A DNA stretch of 64,000 nt from Desulfatibacillum alkenivorans DSM 16219 (GTDB lineage Bacteria > Desulfobacterota > Desulfobacteria > Desulfobacterales > Desulfatibacillaceae). The notes under the pieces were generated by a model. That model saw only the letters and a list, made by a program, of their open reading frames with translations. It searched no databases and was not told where the DNA came from. The stretch is from the NCBI RefSeq assembly GCF_900142135.1, contig NZ_FQZU01000002.1, positions 1 to 64,000 of the forward strand. The letters are read 5' to 3'. Shown here in pieces: positions 34,635 to 43,777 of the stretch (its first letter is position 1; every line of letters begins with the position of its first letter). The position numbers were made by a program, and so were the translations under genes.

Positions 34635-35123
34635 TTATAATACAATTTCCCTAAACTCGCCCGTTTTGGTCTCCACCAGGCAAAAGCCCGACTTGCCCTG
34701 CATGCCCATAAGCTCCCCCGGATTGATGAGCAAGGTCTTGCCGATTTTTTCCGCATGATGGGCGTGGGTGTGGCCGTAGCAGACCACGTTGTACTCCTGT
34801 TTGCCGGCCAGGCCGTCGGCCGCCTCCCGGTAATGGGTGAAAGCCACGGGATCGCCCCCCGCGTCCACCTTGCCGAAAAGCCCGTGAAAGGTGATGTTGC
34901 CAACCTCCGCCGCCACTTTCATGAGCAGAAAATGATCGCCGTCGTTGTTGCCGAAAACGGCATGGACCGGGACGCTCACCTTGCTCAGTTCAAACAGCAT
35001 GAACGGAGCCACAATGTCTCCGCAATGGATGACCATTTCCGCCCCTTCCCCGCGAATGCGGGCCGCGGCTTCCTTCATCTTTAAAATGTGATCGTGGCTG
35101 TCGCTCATTACGGCTATCAACAT
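34635..35123 (-). CDS. YfcE-type metallophosphoesterase
   Basis: The 162-residue product shows the calcineurin-like metallophosphoesterase motifs in order: SDSHDH (8-13), HCGDIV, FGNNDGDH and YGHTHAH. This short form is the YfcE/MJ0936 family, which hydrolyses phosphodiester bonds in vitro; the natural substrate is generally not known. ATG 35123 is preferred over the open frame to 35201 because AAGGAG precedes it and SDSHDH then sits at the normal place. It converges with the exported protein gene across repeat copy 1. Confidence 0.85.
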   Translation of the reverse strand: MLIAVMSDSHDHILKMKEAAARIRGEGAEMVIHCGDIVAPFMLFELSKVSVPVHAVFGNNDGDHFLLMKVAAEVGNITFHGLFGKVDAGGDPVAFTHYREAADGLAGKQEYNVVCYGHTHAHHAEKIGKTLLINPGELMGMQGKSGFCLVETKTGEFREIVL

Positions 35124-35835
35124 GTTCGGATCTCCTTGGCCGGGCGCCTCGTGCTTATTGGGTGAGAAAATTTCAGCATTATGATGGGTACAAGATACCA
35201 CGGCCCAGCCGCGCTGTAAATTCCGTAAAATGGGCGCCTTTTTGATCGCCTGTAACCCACGAGGATGACGGCGGGCATCAGCGGGGGCAGGGCGGCCCAG
35301 GCAAGGCTTTTTTTTGCCTGGGTTCGAAGAACAAAAGGCGCGGCCGGGAAAGAAGGCGGAAATTGGGTGCGATCGGCGGGCGCATGAACTCGGTGGAATC
35401 CATGCTTTCGTTTTTTTGGGGATTGGGCGTTCGGCCCTTGCTGATTAAAGGTTTCCATCAATTCAAAGGCCGCTCCTACTGCGCTGCGCGCCCAGGCAGG
35501 ATACTGCTCTGCCTGGGTTACCCATCATCGGGGGCGGCATAGATCATCGTTCCTGCAAGGGCGACCTGTTTTTCAGGATCGCACGCAAGCAAGGGCCCGG
35601 CATCCTTTGGAGTCAAGGGGGACTGCGCCGTCATCCGGTGGATCCTGAACTGTGTTTTATCGGCTGTGAATTGGCTGTAACCGGCTAGGGAAGTAAAAAT
35701 GGATAGGTCACAGGGCGGGGAAAAACAAAACTACTTTCCCCGGGGAAATGGCAGAGGCCGAAGCCCCTGCGATTGTCCCCGGTTAAAATGCTGGATCAAT
35801 AAGCATTAATCAACGAATGTGCGCGTACTCAGGTT
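35124..35835. other. Gene-poor intergenic region with paired hairpins
   Basis: About 710 bases without a supportable gene; the minus-strand open frame 35117-35461 is low in coding character. Two perfect 9-bp hairpins share the same stem: CCCAGGCAA/TTGCCTGGG (35296-35304, 35314-35322) and CCCAGGCAG/CTGCCTGGG (35491-35499, 35509-35517). A third hairpin, CGGGGAAA/TTTCCCCG, is at 35716-35742, downstream of the response regulator. These could be decayed repeat copies. Confidence 0.45.
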
Positions 35836-36225
35836 TTAGCCCGGCAGTACGCGTTTGATGGCTGCGGTGATGTCTTCCGCGGAAGCCGGTTTGGGAATGT
35901 AGTCGTCGGCTTCCATGCTCATGCCGTCATAATGCGAATAGCGGGTGGATGTGACGTGGGACGCCACAGCCGTGAGCATGACGATGGGGATATCCTGGTA
36001 TTTTTCGTCGGATTTAAGCTCCGAGCACACGGCGTAGCCGTCTTTTTCAGGCATCATAACATCCAGGACGATGGCGTCCGGGGGGCTTTCCTTGACCTTG
36101 TCAATGCCCTCGACTCCATCATAGGCCGTCTCCACCGCATAACCTTCCTTTTCCAGGTAAGATTTGACTATGGCGCAGAAATCAGGCTCATCGTCAACCA
36201 CAAGAATTCTCTTTTTGTTTGCCAT
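35836..36225 (-). CDS. Receiver-only response regulator (CheY-like)
   Basis: The 129-residue product is a single receiver domain: acidic pocket D11-D12, phospho-acceptor D55 in VLDVMMP, T85 in VMLTAVAS and K112 in IPKPAS. No output domain is attached, so it must act through partners. The loop after T85 is longer than usual (SHVTSTRYSHYDGMSMEADDY), a form seen in several delta-proteobacterial single receivers. It lies downstream of the MetF/Hdr operon on the same strand with a 108-base gap; a functional tie is not demonstrated. A good ribosome site (AGGAGG) precedes the start. Confidence 0.9.
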   Translation of the reverse strand: MANKKRILVVDDEPDFCAIVKSYLEKEGYAVETAYDGVEGIDKVKESPPDAIVLDVMMPEKDGYAVCSELKSDEKYQDIPIVMLTAVASHVTSTRYSHYDGMSMEADDYIPKPASAEDITAAIKRVLPG

Positions 36226-36333
36226 GTGTGTTCCTCCTTGTAATTAGAACAGATTCAACCTACCTGAAACACGGCGCCTGACTTGATCAGGCTATGGCGG
36301 GCCAGGGGTGAGACCCTGCCCGTTTTGTTCAGG

Positions 36334-37266
36334 CTAATCAACCTCGGGCCTGGGGTACAACCCGGCGCCCTCGACCAGTTCGGGCACCTTTTCCTCCCAT
36401 TCGATTGCCATGACATGGAATCCGGCTACTCCTTTCACCTCTTTCAGCCGTTGCATAGTTTCTATGCAAATTTTGATCCCTTCGTCGGCCTGCTTCTCCT
36501 TGGGAGTGTCGGAAAGACGCTTCACAATCTCGTCCGGCACGTCCATCCCGGGAACCCGATTTTTCATGTAGCGGGCCATACCCGCTGATTTCATTGGGGT
36601 TACTCCCGCCAGGATGAAGACTTTTTCGGTCAATCCCCGATCCCTGGCGATCTCCAGCCATTTTTCAAATTTTTCCACATTATAGATGCACTGGGTCTGG
36701 ATGAACTCAGCCCCGGCTGCGATCTTTTTGGCAAGCCTGGGTACTCTTACCTCAAAGGGATCAGCGAAGGGGTTGGCCGCCGCGCCTACAAATATTTTGG
36801 GAGGACCGGCGATGTCTCCGCCCCCCAGAAATTTCCCTTCATCCCGCATGTGGCGCACGGTCTGCACCAGTTGCATGGAGTCCAGGTCGTGGACGTTCTG
36901 GCCCGTGGCGCAGTCTCCAAAGCTCTGGTGGTCGCCCGAAAGGCAGAGCATGTTGTTCACGCCGAATGCCGCCGCCCCAAGGATGTCCGACTGCATGGCG
37001 ATGCGGTTTCTATCCCGGGTGACCATCTGAAGGACGGGCTCCAGGCCCATGAGCTTGATCTTGATGCAAGCGGCCAGACTGCACATGCGCGTGACGGAGG
37101 TCTGATTGTCCGTCACATTGATGGCGTCCACGCAGTCTTTGATCAGATTGGCCTTTTCCTCGATTTTATCGAGGCTCGTGCCGCGCGGAGGACCGCATTC
37201 ACTGGTAACCGCAAGATGTCCCGCCTTGAGAATTTTTTCCAGCTTGCTTTCGGTGTTCAGGCTCAT
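36334..37266 (-). CDS. metF: Methylenetetrahydrofolate reductase, MetF-like (operon copy 1)
   Basis: The product has 310 residues. It is a TIM-barrel flavoprotein with VTSECGPPRGT near the start (the catalytic-site acidic residue region), TDNQTS, the DRNRIA segment, and CLSGDHQSFGD. It interconverts methylene- and methyl-tetrahydrofolate. ATG 37266 overlaps the metV stop by four bases (ATGA), which indicates coupled translation; the frame open to 37452 runs through metV. In acetogens MetF works with MetV and an Hdr/MvhD module; the same partners are encoded directly upstream here, in a likely reverse Wood-Ljungdahl setting. Confidence 0.88.
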   Translation of the reverse strand: MSLNTESKLEKILKAGHLAVTSECGPPRGTSLDKIEEKANLIKDCVDAINVTDNQTSVTRMCSLAACIKIKLMGLEPVLQMVTRDRNRIAMQSDILGAAAFGVNNMLCLSGDHQSFGDCATGQNVHDLDSMQLVQTVRHMRDEGKFLGGGDIAGPPKIFVGAAANPFADPFEVRVPRLAKKIAAGAEFIQTQCIYNVEKFEKWLEIARDRGLTEKVFILAGVTPMKSAGMARYMKNRVPGMDVPDEIVKRLSDTPKEKQADEGIKICIETMQRLKEVKGVAGFHVMAIEWEEKVPELVEGAGLYPRPEVD

Positions 37267-37931
37267 GATTGCACGTCCTCCTTCACCACTTTTCGGGGGC
37301 CTCCGGCCCTGTCCGTAGACCAGTCCTTGAGAGGGGCGATCTGTTCGTATTCGTCCATCTTGCCCAGGGCTGTCAGGCGATCCACAATCAGTTGCCAGGC
37401 GCAATCCACTTCCTTGCTGATTTCGCACTTGCCGTTTGTGGATCCGCCGCACGGACCGTTAAGCACCCGCTTGGCGCATCGGGACACGGGGCAGATGCCG
37501 CCGGTCTTGGCCAGGACGCAGGCGCCGCAGGCCTGGCACCTTTCGGTCCAGAGCCCCCGTTCCTCCGTGGCGCCCAAAAAGCAGGTGTTGACCCCGGGCA
37601 GCACCACGGTGGCAAGATATTTTTCCGCCGTAAACTGCACGCCCACTCCGCAGGCCAGAGAAAGGATAGCGTCGTAAGTGTCGGCGATGTCCCGGATTTC
37701 CTCCAGGTACTCGTGATCGCACTGGCGCTCCAGAGTCCTCTCGTCGATCTGGATCTGCCGGCCCTGCTTGGCGAAATACATCCGCAGGGCCGAAGCCAGG
37801 ACGCCCACCTCCTTTTTCCCCCCGGCTTCGCAAACCGTTACGCACTCATTACAGCCCAGGATCAGCAGTTTCTTGCAATCCTTCACCGTGTCAATAATTT
37901 CTTCCATGGGTTTGGGTGATGCAACAATCAT
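37263..37931 (-). CDS. metV: MetV-like zinc/Fe-S subunit of methylenetetrahydrofolate reductase
   Basis: The 222-residue product belongs to the 'methylenetetrahydrofolate reductase C-terminal' family. Cysteines are arranged as ILGCNECVTVCEAGG near the N-terminus, LACGVGVQ, RCQACGACVLAKTGGICPVSRCAK and GPCGGSTNGKCE in the C-terminal half. They probably bind one or two Fe-S or zinc sites that feed MetF. It ends in an ATGA overlap with metF and begins 26 bases after mvhD, so all are in one operon. The start ATG 37931 has a GGAGG-type site. Confidence 0.85.
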   Translation of the reverse strand: MIVASPKPMEEIIDTVKDCKKLLILGCNECVTVCEAGGKKEVGVLASALRMYFAKQGRQIQIDERTLERQCDHEYLEEIRDIADTYDAILSLACGVGVQFTAEKYLATVVLPGVNTCFLGATEERGLWTERCQACGACVLAKTGGICPVSRCAKRVLNGPCGGSTNGKCEISKEVDCAWQLIVDRLTALGKMDEYEQIAPLKDWSTDRAGGPRKVVKEDVQS

Positions 37932-37957
37932 GGGTAAAAGCCCCTCCTTTCCAGGCG

Positions 37958-38392
37958 CTATGCCGCTTCGCCCTTTTTAGCCAGCTTCATGGGATTGGGA
38001 CCCAGTTCGCGGATTTTTTCCGTCATCTCCCTGGCGAAGGCGGCGAATTTAGGGCCTTCCGCGGACGACAGATTGTACATCTGCACCCTTTGCCCGCCCA
38101 TGCCCACGGAGTCCAGGACCTTCTGGGCCTGGAGAACCCGTTTTTTTGCGCGGAAGTTGCCGTTGTTATAAAGGCATTCCCCTTCCATGCACCCCACAAC
38201 GTAGGCTCCGTCAGCGCCTTTTTCGATGGCCCTTAACAAATGGATGACATCAATTTTCCCGGTGCAGGGCGCCCGGATGACTTTGATGTTCGCCGGATAC
38301 TCAAGTCGCATGGACCCAGCCAGGTCCGCAGCCGAATATCCTCATTGGTTGCAGCAAAAAGCCACAATGATCGGTTCGAAATCCTGGGTCAT
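37958..38392 (-). CDS. mvhD: MvhD-like hydrogenase/heterodisulfide reductase delta subunit, selenoprotein
   Basis: Reading through one in-frame TGA gives a 144-residue protein of normal MvhD length. It starts at ATG 38392 (overlapping the hdrA stop as ATGA) after GGAG. The N-terminus reads [17 protein letters not shown]17-GYSAADLAG, where MvhD proteins have CCNWCxY...GADLAG; the TGA replaces a [2Fe-2S] ligand cysteine. C-terminal cysteines (RAPCTGK, VGCMEGECLYNNGN) follow. A bSECIS-like hairpin sits right after the TGA. MvhD passes electrons between hydrogenase or MetF-type partners and HdrA. If TGA is treated as a stop, only a truncated frame from 38311 would be annotated. Confidence 0.92.
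38312..38344 (-). promoter_or_regulatory. Selenocysteine codon and bSECIS-like hairpin in mvhD
   Basis: The TGA is at 38344-38342. After 14 bases, GGACC (38327-38323) pairs perfectly with GGTCC (38316-38312) around the loop TGGCTG. A short stem with a G in the first loop positions, about 20 bases after TGA, is what bacterial SelB-recognised SECIS elements look like. It lies within the coding sequence, as bacterial SECIS must. Confidence 0.75.
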
Positions 38393-41300
38393 AAAACTCC
38401 CTCCAATAAGGCTTCCACCTTGCTTAATATTTGTTCGTCCTCATACCAGTTAAGCCGGATGGCCTTGGCCGGGCATTCGGAGGCGCATACTCCGCACCCC
38501 TGGCACAGGGCCGGGTCTATGATGCTTTTTCCCGTTTCATCGATTCTGGGCACGCTAAAGGGGCAGGAACGCACGCAAATCAGGCAGGAGGCGCATTTTT
38601 CCTGCTCCACCACCGCCTTGACCGCCGACAGGGTCAGGCTGTCCTGGGACAAGAAGGTGGTCGCCCGGGAGGCCGCAGCCAAAGCCTGAGCCACGCTTTC
38701 GGACAAGAGCTTGGGGCTGTGGGCCGTGCCGCACACGAAAATGCCTTCCGTGGTCATGTCCACGGGGCGCAGCTTGACGTGGGCCTCCATAAAATATCCG
38801 TCCGCGTTCCGGGGCGCTTTCATGATGGTGGAAAGCTCCTCGGTCTCCTCGGGAACCATGCCAGCGGACAGGATCAGGTTGTCCGCCGCCAATTGCAGGC
38901 GTTTGCCAAGTACAAGATCCCTGAAGGTTATCAACACGCCTTCTTCCGAGGCTTCCACAACAGGAGGTTCGTCCTGGTGGAACCGGAAGAACATGACGCC
39001 CAGCTTGCGGGCCTCCTGGAAATAGTCCTCCATGGTCCCGTAGGTGCGGATGTCCCGGTAAAACACGTAGACCTCGGCGTCGGGATTGGATTTTTTGATG
39101 TGAAGCGCGTTTTTGACGGCCGCCTGGCAGCAGATGCGGCTGCAGTTGGGGTTCTCCTCGTTTCGGGATCCCACGCACTGGATCATGGCGACTACGCCCA
39201 TATCCATGGCTGCGTCCGGGCTGTCCGCCAGCAGGCGGGAGAGCTCCACCTGGGTCAGAACCCGGTCGTCCTCGCCGTAAAGGAATTCCTTGGGCTGGTA
39301 CTCCTTGGCGCCGGTGGCCAGAATCACCGCGCCGTGGTCGATCTTCCGTTCATACATGCCCGGGCCCACCAGAACCTCCGTGGTGAAATTGCCCTTGAAT
39401 CCGGAAAATCCCACAACCAGGGAATCGGTCAGCACCTGGATCTTTTCATGGTCCAAGACCTTTTCAACCAAAGGCTCCAGGCTGTCGGCGATAGTCACGC
39501 CTTCGATGGTCTTGGTCAGCTTCAGGGCCATGCCGCCAAGCCGGGTTTCCTTTTCCAAAAGCACCACCTCAAAACCCTGGTCTCCCAGGGCCAGGGCGGC
39601 GGTCATGCCGGCGACGCCCCCTCCTACAACCAGGCATCTGCGGTTGACCGAGAGCTTTTTCTCCTCCAGGGGGTCCAAAGTGGCGGCCCTAGCCACGGAC
39701 ATGCGCACCAGATCCTTGGCCTTTGCCGTCGCCTGTTCAGGCGTGCTGGAATGGCACCAGGAGTTCTGGTTGCGGATGTTGGCCATTTCGAACAGGTATT
39801 TGTTGAGCCCGGCCTTTTGGAGCGTGTCCATGAAGATGGGCTCGTGGGTCTTGGGCGTGCATGAGGCCACAACCACCCGGTTGATGTCGTGTTCTTCGAT
39901 GAGCTCCTTCATGGAGTCCTGGGCGTCCTGGCTGCAGGTGAACAGGTTGTCGCCCGAGTACACCACGTGAGGCAGGGAGGCGGCGTACTCCTGCACGGCC
40001 GGGACGTCCACAATGCCGGCGATGTTGATGCCGCATTTGCAGACAAACACGCCGATGCGCGGCTCCTCCTGGGAGACGTCCTTTTCCGCGGGCATCTCCA
40101 CGGATTTGGTCAGGGTGTCGCGGCTTTCGGCCAGGGCGGTCCCGGCGGCGCATGCCGCTGCGCTGGCTTCGGTCACGCTGGTGGGGATGTCCTTGGGACC
40201 TTGGAACACGCCGCACGCGAAAACGCCCTCCCTGGTGGTGGCCACAGGGGCGAACGGCGTGGTGACGGCGAAATTATGCTTATCCACTTCCACGCCCAGG
40301 CGCTCGGCCAACTCGCCCACGTCCTTTTGAACCTGAAGGCCCACGGACAGGACGACCATGTCAAAGACTTCCTGCTGCACGTCTCCGTTTTCGTCCGCGT
40401 ACCGGATTTCCAGGTCCCTGGTGTCCTTCAAGTCCTCGATGGTGTGGACCCTGGCCTTGATGAACCGGACTCCTTCCTTGTCCCTGGCCCGGTTCAGGTA
40501 TTGTTCGTAGTCCTTGCCGAATGTGCGCATGTCCATGTAGAAGATGGCGCAGTCCAGATCCTCCTCGGAATGCTCCTTGGCGATCATGGCGTCCTTGCAG
40601 GCGTACATGCAGCACACCGAACTGCAGTAGGTGTTTCCGCACCGGTTGTTGTCGCGGGAGCCCACGCACTGGAGCCAGGCGATTTTTTTCGGCTCCTTAT
40701 GGTCCGACGGCCTGGCCAGATGCCCCATGGTGGGGCCGGAGGCCGAGAGAATGCGCTCAAACTCCAGGCTGGTCATGACGTTGGGGTTGATCCCGTATTG
40801 GTAGAATTCCCGGAACGGCGCCGGGTCGAAAGGTTCGCTGCCCGGGGCCAGGATGACGGATCCCACCTGGATTTCCAGGTCCTTGTCTTTTTCGTCATGC
40901 TGAACCGCTCCGGCGAGACAGGCCTCCACGCACTGGTAGCATTCGGAGCACACGCCGCATTTGAGGCAGCGCTGGGCTTCCTCCAGGGCTTCCTGCTCGT
41001 TGTAGCCGCAGTGAACTTCGTCAAAGTTGCCGGACCGCGCTTCAGGCAGCAGACAGGTCATTTCCACCCGTTCCTTTACAGGCTCGTCAATGACTTCCGG
41101 CTTGTAGAAATCCCAGTCCTCCTCCCGGCCTTCCAGCATGTCCAGGCCGTTGATGAAGCGGTGAATGCTTTCCGCAGCCTTTTTGCCGCTGGCCACGGCG
41201 TCCACCACGCTTTTGGGGCCATAGAATGCGTCCCCGCCTGAAAACACCCAATCAAGAGGCGTCTGCAGGGTGGCGGGATCAGCCTCCAGGCCGCCGCGCG

Positions 41301-42837
41301 GAGTGACCGAAATGCCCTGGCCGTCGGTGTACGAAAGATCCGCGGACTGGCCGATGGCCACGATAATGGTATCCGCGCCCATGGCCGTGCAGTCTTCCGA
41401 ATCGTATTGGGGATTAAACCGGCCCTGTTCGTCGAACACGCAGGTGCAGGCCATGAACTCCAGGCCTGTGACTCTGCCGTTTTGCACCTTGAATTCCTTG
41501 GGGCCGAAGCAGTTTACAATGTCGATTTCGCTTTCCAGGGCTTCCTGGACTTCATAATCCCAGGCCGGCATTTCCTCCCGGGATTCCAGGCAGACCTGGC
41601 GGACGCTTTCCGCGCCCAGGCGTTTGGCCACCAGGGCCACGTCAATGGCCACGTTGCCGCCGCCGATGACGACCACCCGCTTGCCAAGCTCCACGTCCTT
41701 GCCCAGGGCCGTATCCCGCAAAAAGTCCACGCCCTGGATGATGCCGTCCGCATCTTCGCCCGGAACATTCAGCGCCCGGCCTCCATGGAGGCCCGTGGCC
41801 AGGAACACGGCCTGATACCCATCGGCTTTCAGGCTGTCCAGGGTGACGTCCGTTCCAAAAGACACGCCGGTTTTGATTTCCACGCCCATGTCCGTGACGG
41901 TCTTGACTTCCGCGGCAATGACCTCGCGGGGCAGGCGGTATTCGGGGATGCCCACGGCCATCATGCCGCCGACCACGGGCAGTTTTTCAAAAATCGTGAC
42001 CTTGTATCCCCGCTGGGCCAGGAAATAGGCGGTGGTCAGCCCGGCCGGGCCCGCGCCCACAATGGCGACTTTTTCGTCCCTGGCTTCCTCCACCTGAGGG
42101 ACGAAGCGGTCTTGAAGTTCAAAGTCGTGATCCGCCAAAAAGCGGTGCAGGTATTGGATGGCAAGCGCCTGGTCCGCCCCGCCGCGCGTGCATTCCCCTT
42201 CGCAGGGATGGTGGCAGACGCGGCCGCAAACGCCGGGAAAGGGGTGCTCCTGCTTGAAGAGCTTGAGCGCTTCCTCGTACTTGCCTGCATTGATGAGCGC
42301 AATGTAGCCCTGGATGCTCACATGGGCCGGACAGGTGGCCTTGCAGGGGGCCGTCCCCATTTTGGTGATGGCGTAGGCGCCCGGAATGGCCTGGGCGTAT
42401 CTTTTAAACGCGGCCTTCCTGTCCATGAGCGACTCGTTGAATTCGTCAGGCAGGCTGATGGGACAGGCCTTGGCGCATTCGCCGCAGCTGGTGCATTTAT
42501 CCAGGTCGATAAAACGCGCCTGCTGGTGGACCTTGGCGGTAAAGTTTCCGCTTTCCCCTTCAAGCTCCTGCAGTTCCGCACCTGTGATCAACTCGATGTT
42601 CAAATGCCGGCCGACCTCGACCAGTTTGGGTGAGATGACTCACATGGTGCAGTCGTTGGTGGGGAAAGTCTTGTCCAGCCGGGCCATGAGCCCTCCAATG
42701 GCCGATGACTTTTCCACCAGGTAAACGTAGTATCCCGAATTGGCCAGATCCAGGGCGGACTGCATGCCTGCAATCCCGGCCCCCACGACCATTACGGAAC
42801 CCGTTGCTTCCTTTTTGTCAGGTCTGCTACCGGTCAT
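38389..42837 (-). CDS. hdrA: HdrA-type flavoprotein with inserted NfnB/GltD domain and duplicated HdrA module, selenoprotein
   Basis: Reading through TGA 42642-42640 gives 1,482 residues, about twice a usual HdrA. In order: HdrA FAD segment ([10 protein letters not shown]) ending in FPTNDCTM-U66[12 protein letters not shown], where HdrA has [17 protein letters not shown]; a ferredoxin motif [11 protein letters not shown] (115-125); a GltD/NfnB-like NAD(P)H:Fe-S flavodomain (~160-620, [21 protein letters not shown]); the QCVGSRD-type HdrA segment; a second HdrA with [12 protein letters not shown] (~934) and VVGGGVAGM (~1070); two C-terminal [4Fe-4S] motifs. It should bifurcate or relay electrons between NAD(P)H, MetF and ferredoxin; direction is inferred. 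No HdrB or HdrC is nearby. ATG 42837 has GGGGGGAA before it. Confidence 0.92.
42607..42642 (-). promoter_or_regulatory. Selenocysteine codon and bSECIS-like hairpin in hdrA
   Basis: The TGA at 42642-42640 is codon 66. After 15 bases, CTGGTC (42624-42619) pairs with GGCCGG (42612-42607), six pairs with two wobbles, around the loop GAGGTC, which begins with G. Position and loop fit a bacterial SECIS. The codon is in a conserved HdrA motif where other members have Cys or, in some, Sec. Confidence 0.75.
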
Positions 42838-42838
42838 T

Positions 42839-43777
42839 CTATTTCCCCCCAGCGTGTTTGCCCCAGCTTGTATTGGGGTCGTCTTGTTCCACGTCCTGCG
42901 CTTCGGTGGGTTTGAGGTTGAGGACCTGGGGCAGCATGTGCTCCCAGCCCAATGTCGCTATCATTACCCCGTCCAATCCGGCGTTTTTGGCCGCCTGGAT
43001 GGTGTCCGCGGCGATCTGGGCGCATTCCCTTCCCTTGTCGGACGCGCTCATGATGCGCTTGATCAGGGCGTCTCCCACGGAAACGTGGTCGGAATGCCGG
43101 TCTATGTACCGGGCCATGCCCACGGATTTCAGCAGCAGAACGGTGGGCAGGACCTTGACTTCGGCCCGGGGCGCCTTTTCCATGAAGTCGCTCAGGTCGC
43201 TCATATTAAATACGGGCGGAGTGATGAAGAACTTGGCGCCCGCATCTATTTTGCGCTTCATTTCATCAATTTCCAGTTGCAGGGCCTTGCCCTTCACCCC
43301 TGCGTTGACCGTGGAGCCGCAATAAAAGGACGGGGCGCCGGCCAGGTCCACTCCGGCCATGTCCTTGCCCTGGGTCATGCCCCGGACGGCTTTAAGCAGC
43401 TCGATCAGGTCTATGTCGTATACAGCCGAGGCCTGATGGTGGTCCCCAAAGCTGGGGTCCTCTCCAGTCACCGCCATGACGTTCTGCACCCCGATGGCGC
43501 CCGCCGCCAGCAAATCCGCCTGCAGGCCCAGCCGGTTTCTATCCCGGCAATTGACCTGCATGACCGTGGGCAGCCCCTTGGACTGCAGGATCAGGGAGGC
43601 GCCCAGGGAACTCATGCGCATGACTGCGCTGTTCATTTCCGGCACCACAAAAGCGTCCACCTGGTCTTTTACCCTGATTGCGTTTGCAGTAAAATCAGTG
43701 ACATCCACCCCTTTGGGGGGCTCCATTTCCGCCAGGACAATGAATTGTCCGGCCTCAGACTTGTCTCTAAGCTGCAT
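42839..43777 (-). CDS. Methylenetetrahydrofolate reductase-like protein (operon copy 2)
   Basis: The 312-residue product is a second MetF-family TIM barrel: [12 protein letters not shown] at the start, [24 protein letters not shown], and [14 protein letters not shown] in the FAD/folate region. It differs from the downstream copy (EMEPPKG versus ECGPPRG, TGEDP versus SGDHQ), so it may have another substrate or serve only as an electron-transfer or regulatory partner. ATG 43777 has GGAGGATT upstream. It is the first gene of the operon, and hdrA begins one base after its stop. Paralogous MetF pairs flanking an hdrA are unusual. Confidence 0.8.
   Translation of the reverse strand: MQLRDKSEAGQFIVLAEMEPPKGVDVTDFTANAIRVKDQVDAFVVPEMNSAVMRMSSLGASLILQSKGLPTVMQVNCRDRNRLGLQADLLAAGAIGVQNVMAVTGEDPSFGDHHQASAVYDIDLIELLKAVRGMTQGKDMAGVDLAGAPSFYCGSTVNAGVKGKALQLEIDEMKRKIDAGAKFFITPPVFNMSDLSDFMEKAPRAEVKVLPTVLLLKSVGMARYIDRHSDHVSVGDALIKRIMSASDKGRECAQIAADTIQAAKNAGLDGVMIATLGWEHMLPQVLNLKPTEAQDVEQDDPNTSWGKHAGGK

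Noticed and set aside
36226-36333. Terminator between the MetF operon and the response regulator
   Set aside because: GC-rich hairpins are present, such as GCCTGA/TCAGGC, but none has a T-tract on the minus strand, so termination there is not supported.
42640-42642. TGA as a true stop or nonsense mutation making hdrA a pseudogene
   Set aside because: The frame continues for over 1,400 codons with full HdrA homology on both sides, the codon falls exactly at a conserved Cys, and a SECIS-like hairpin follows; the next gene shows the same feature.
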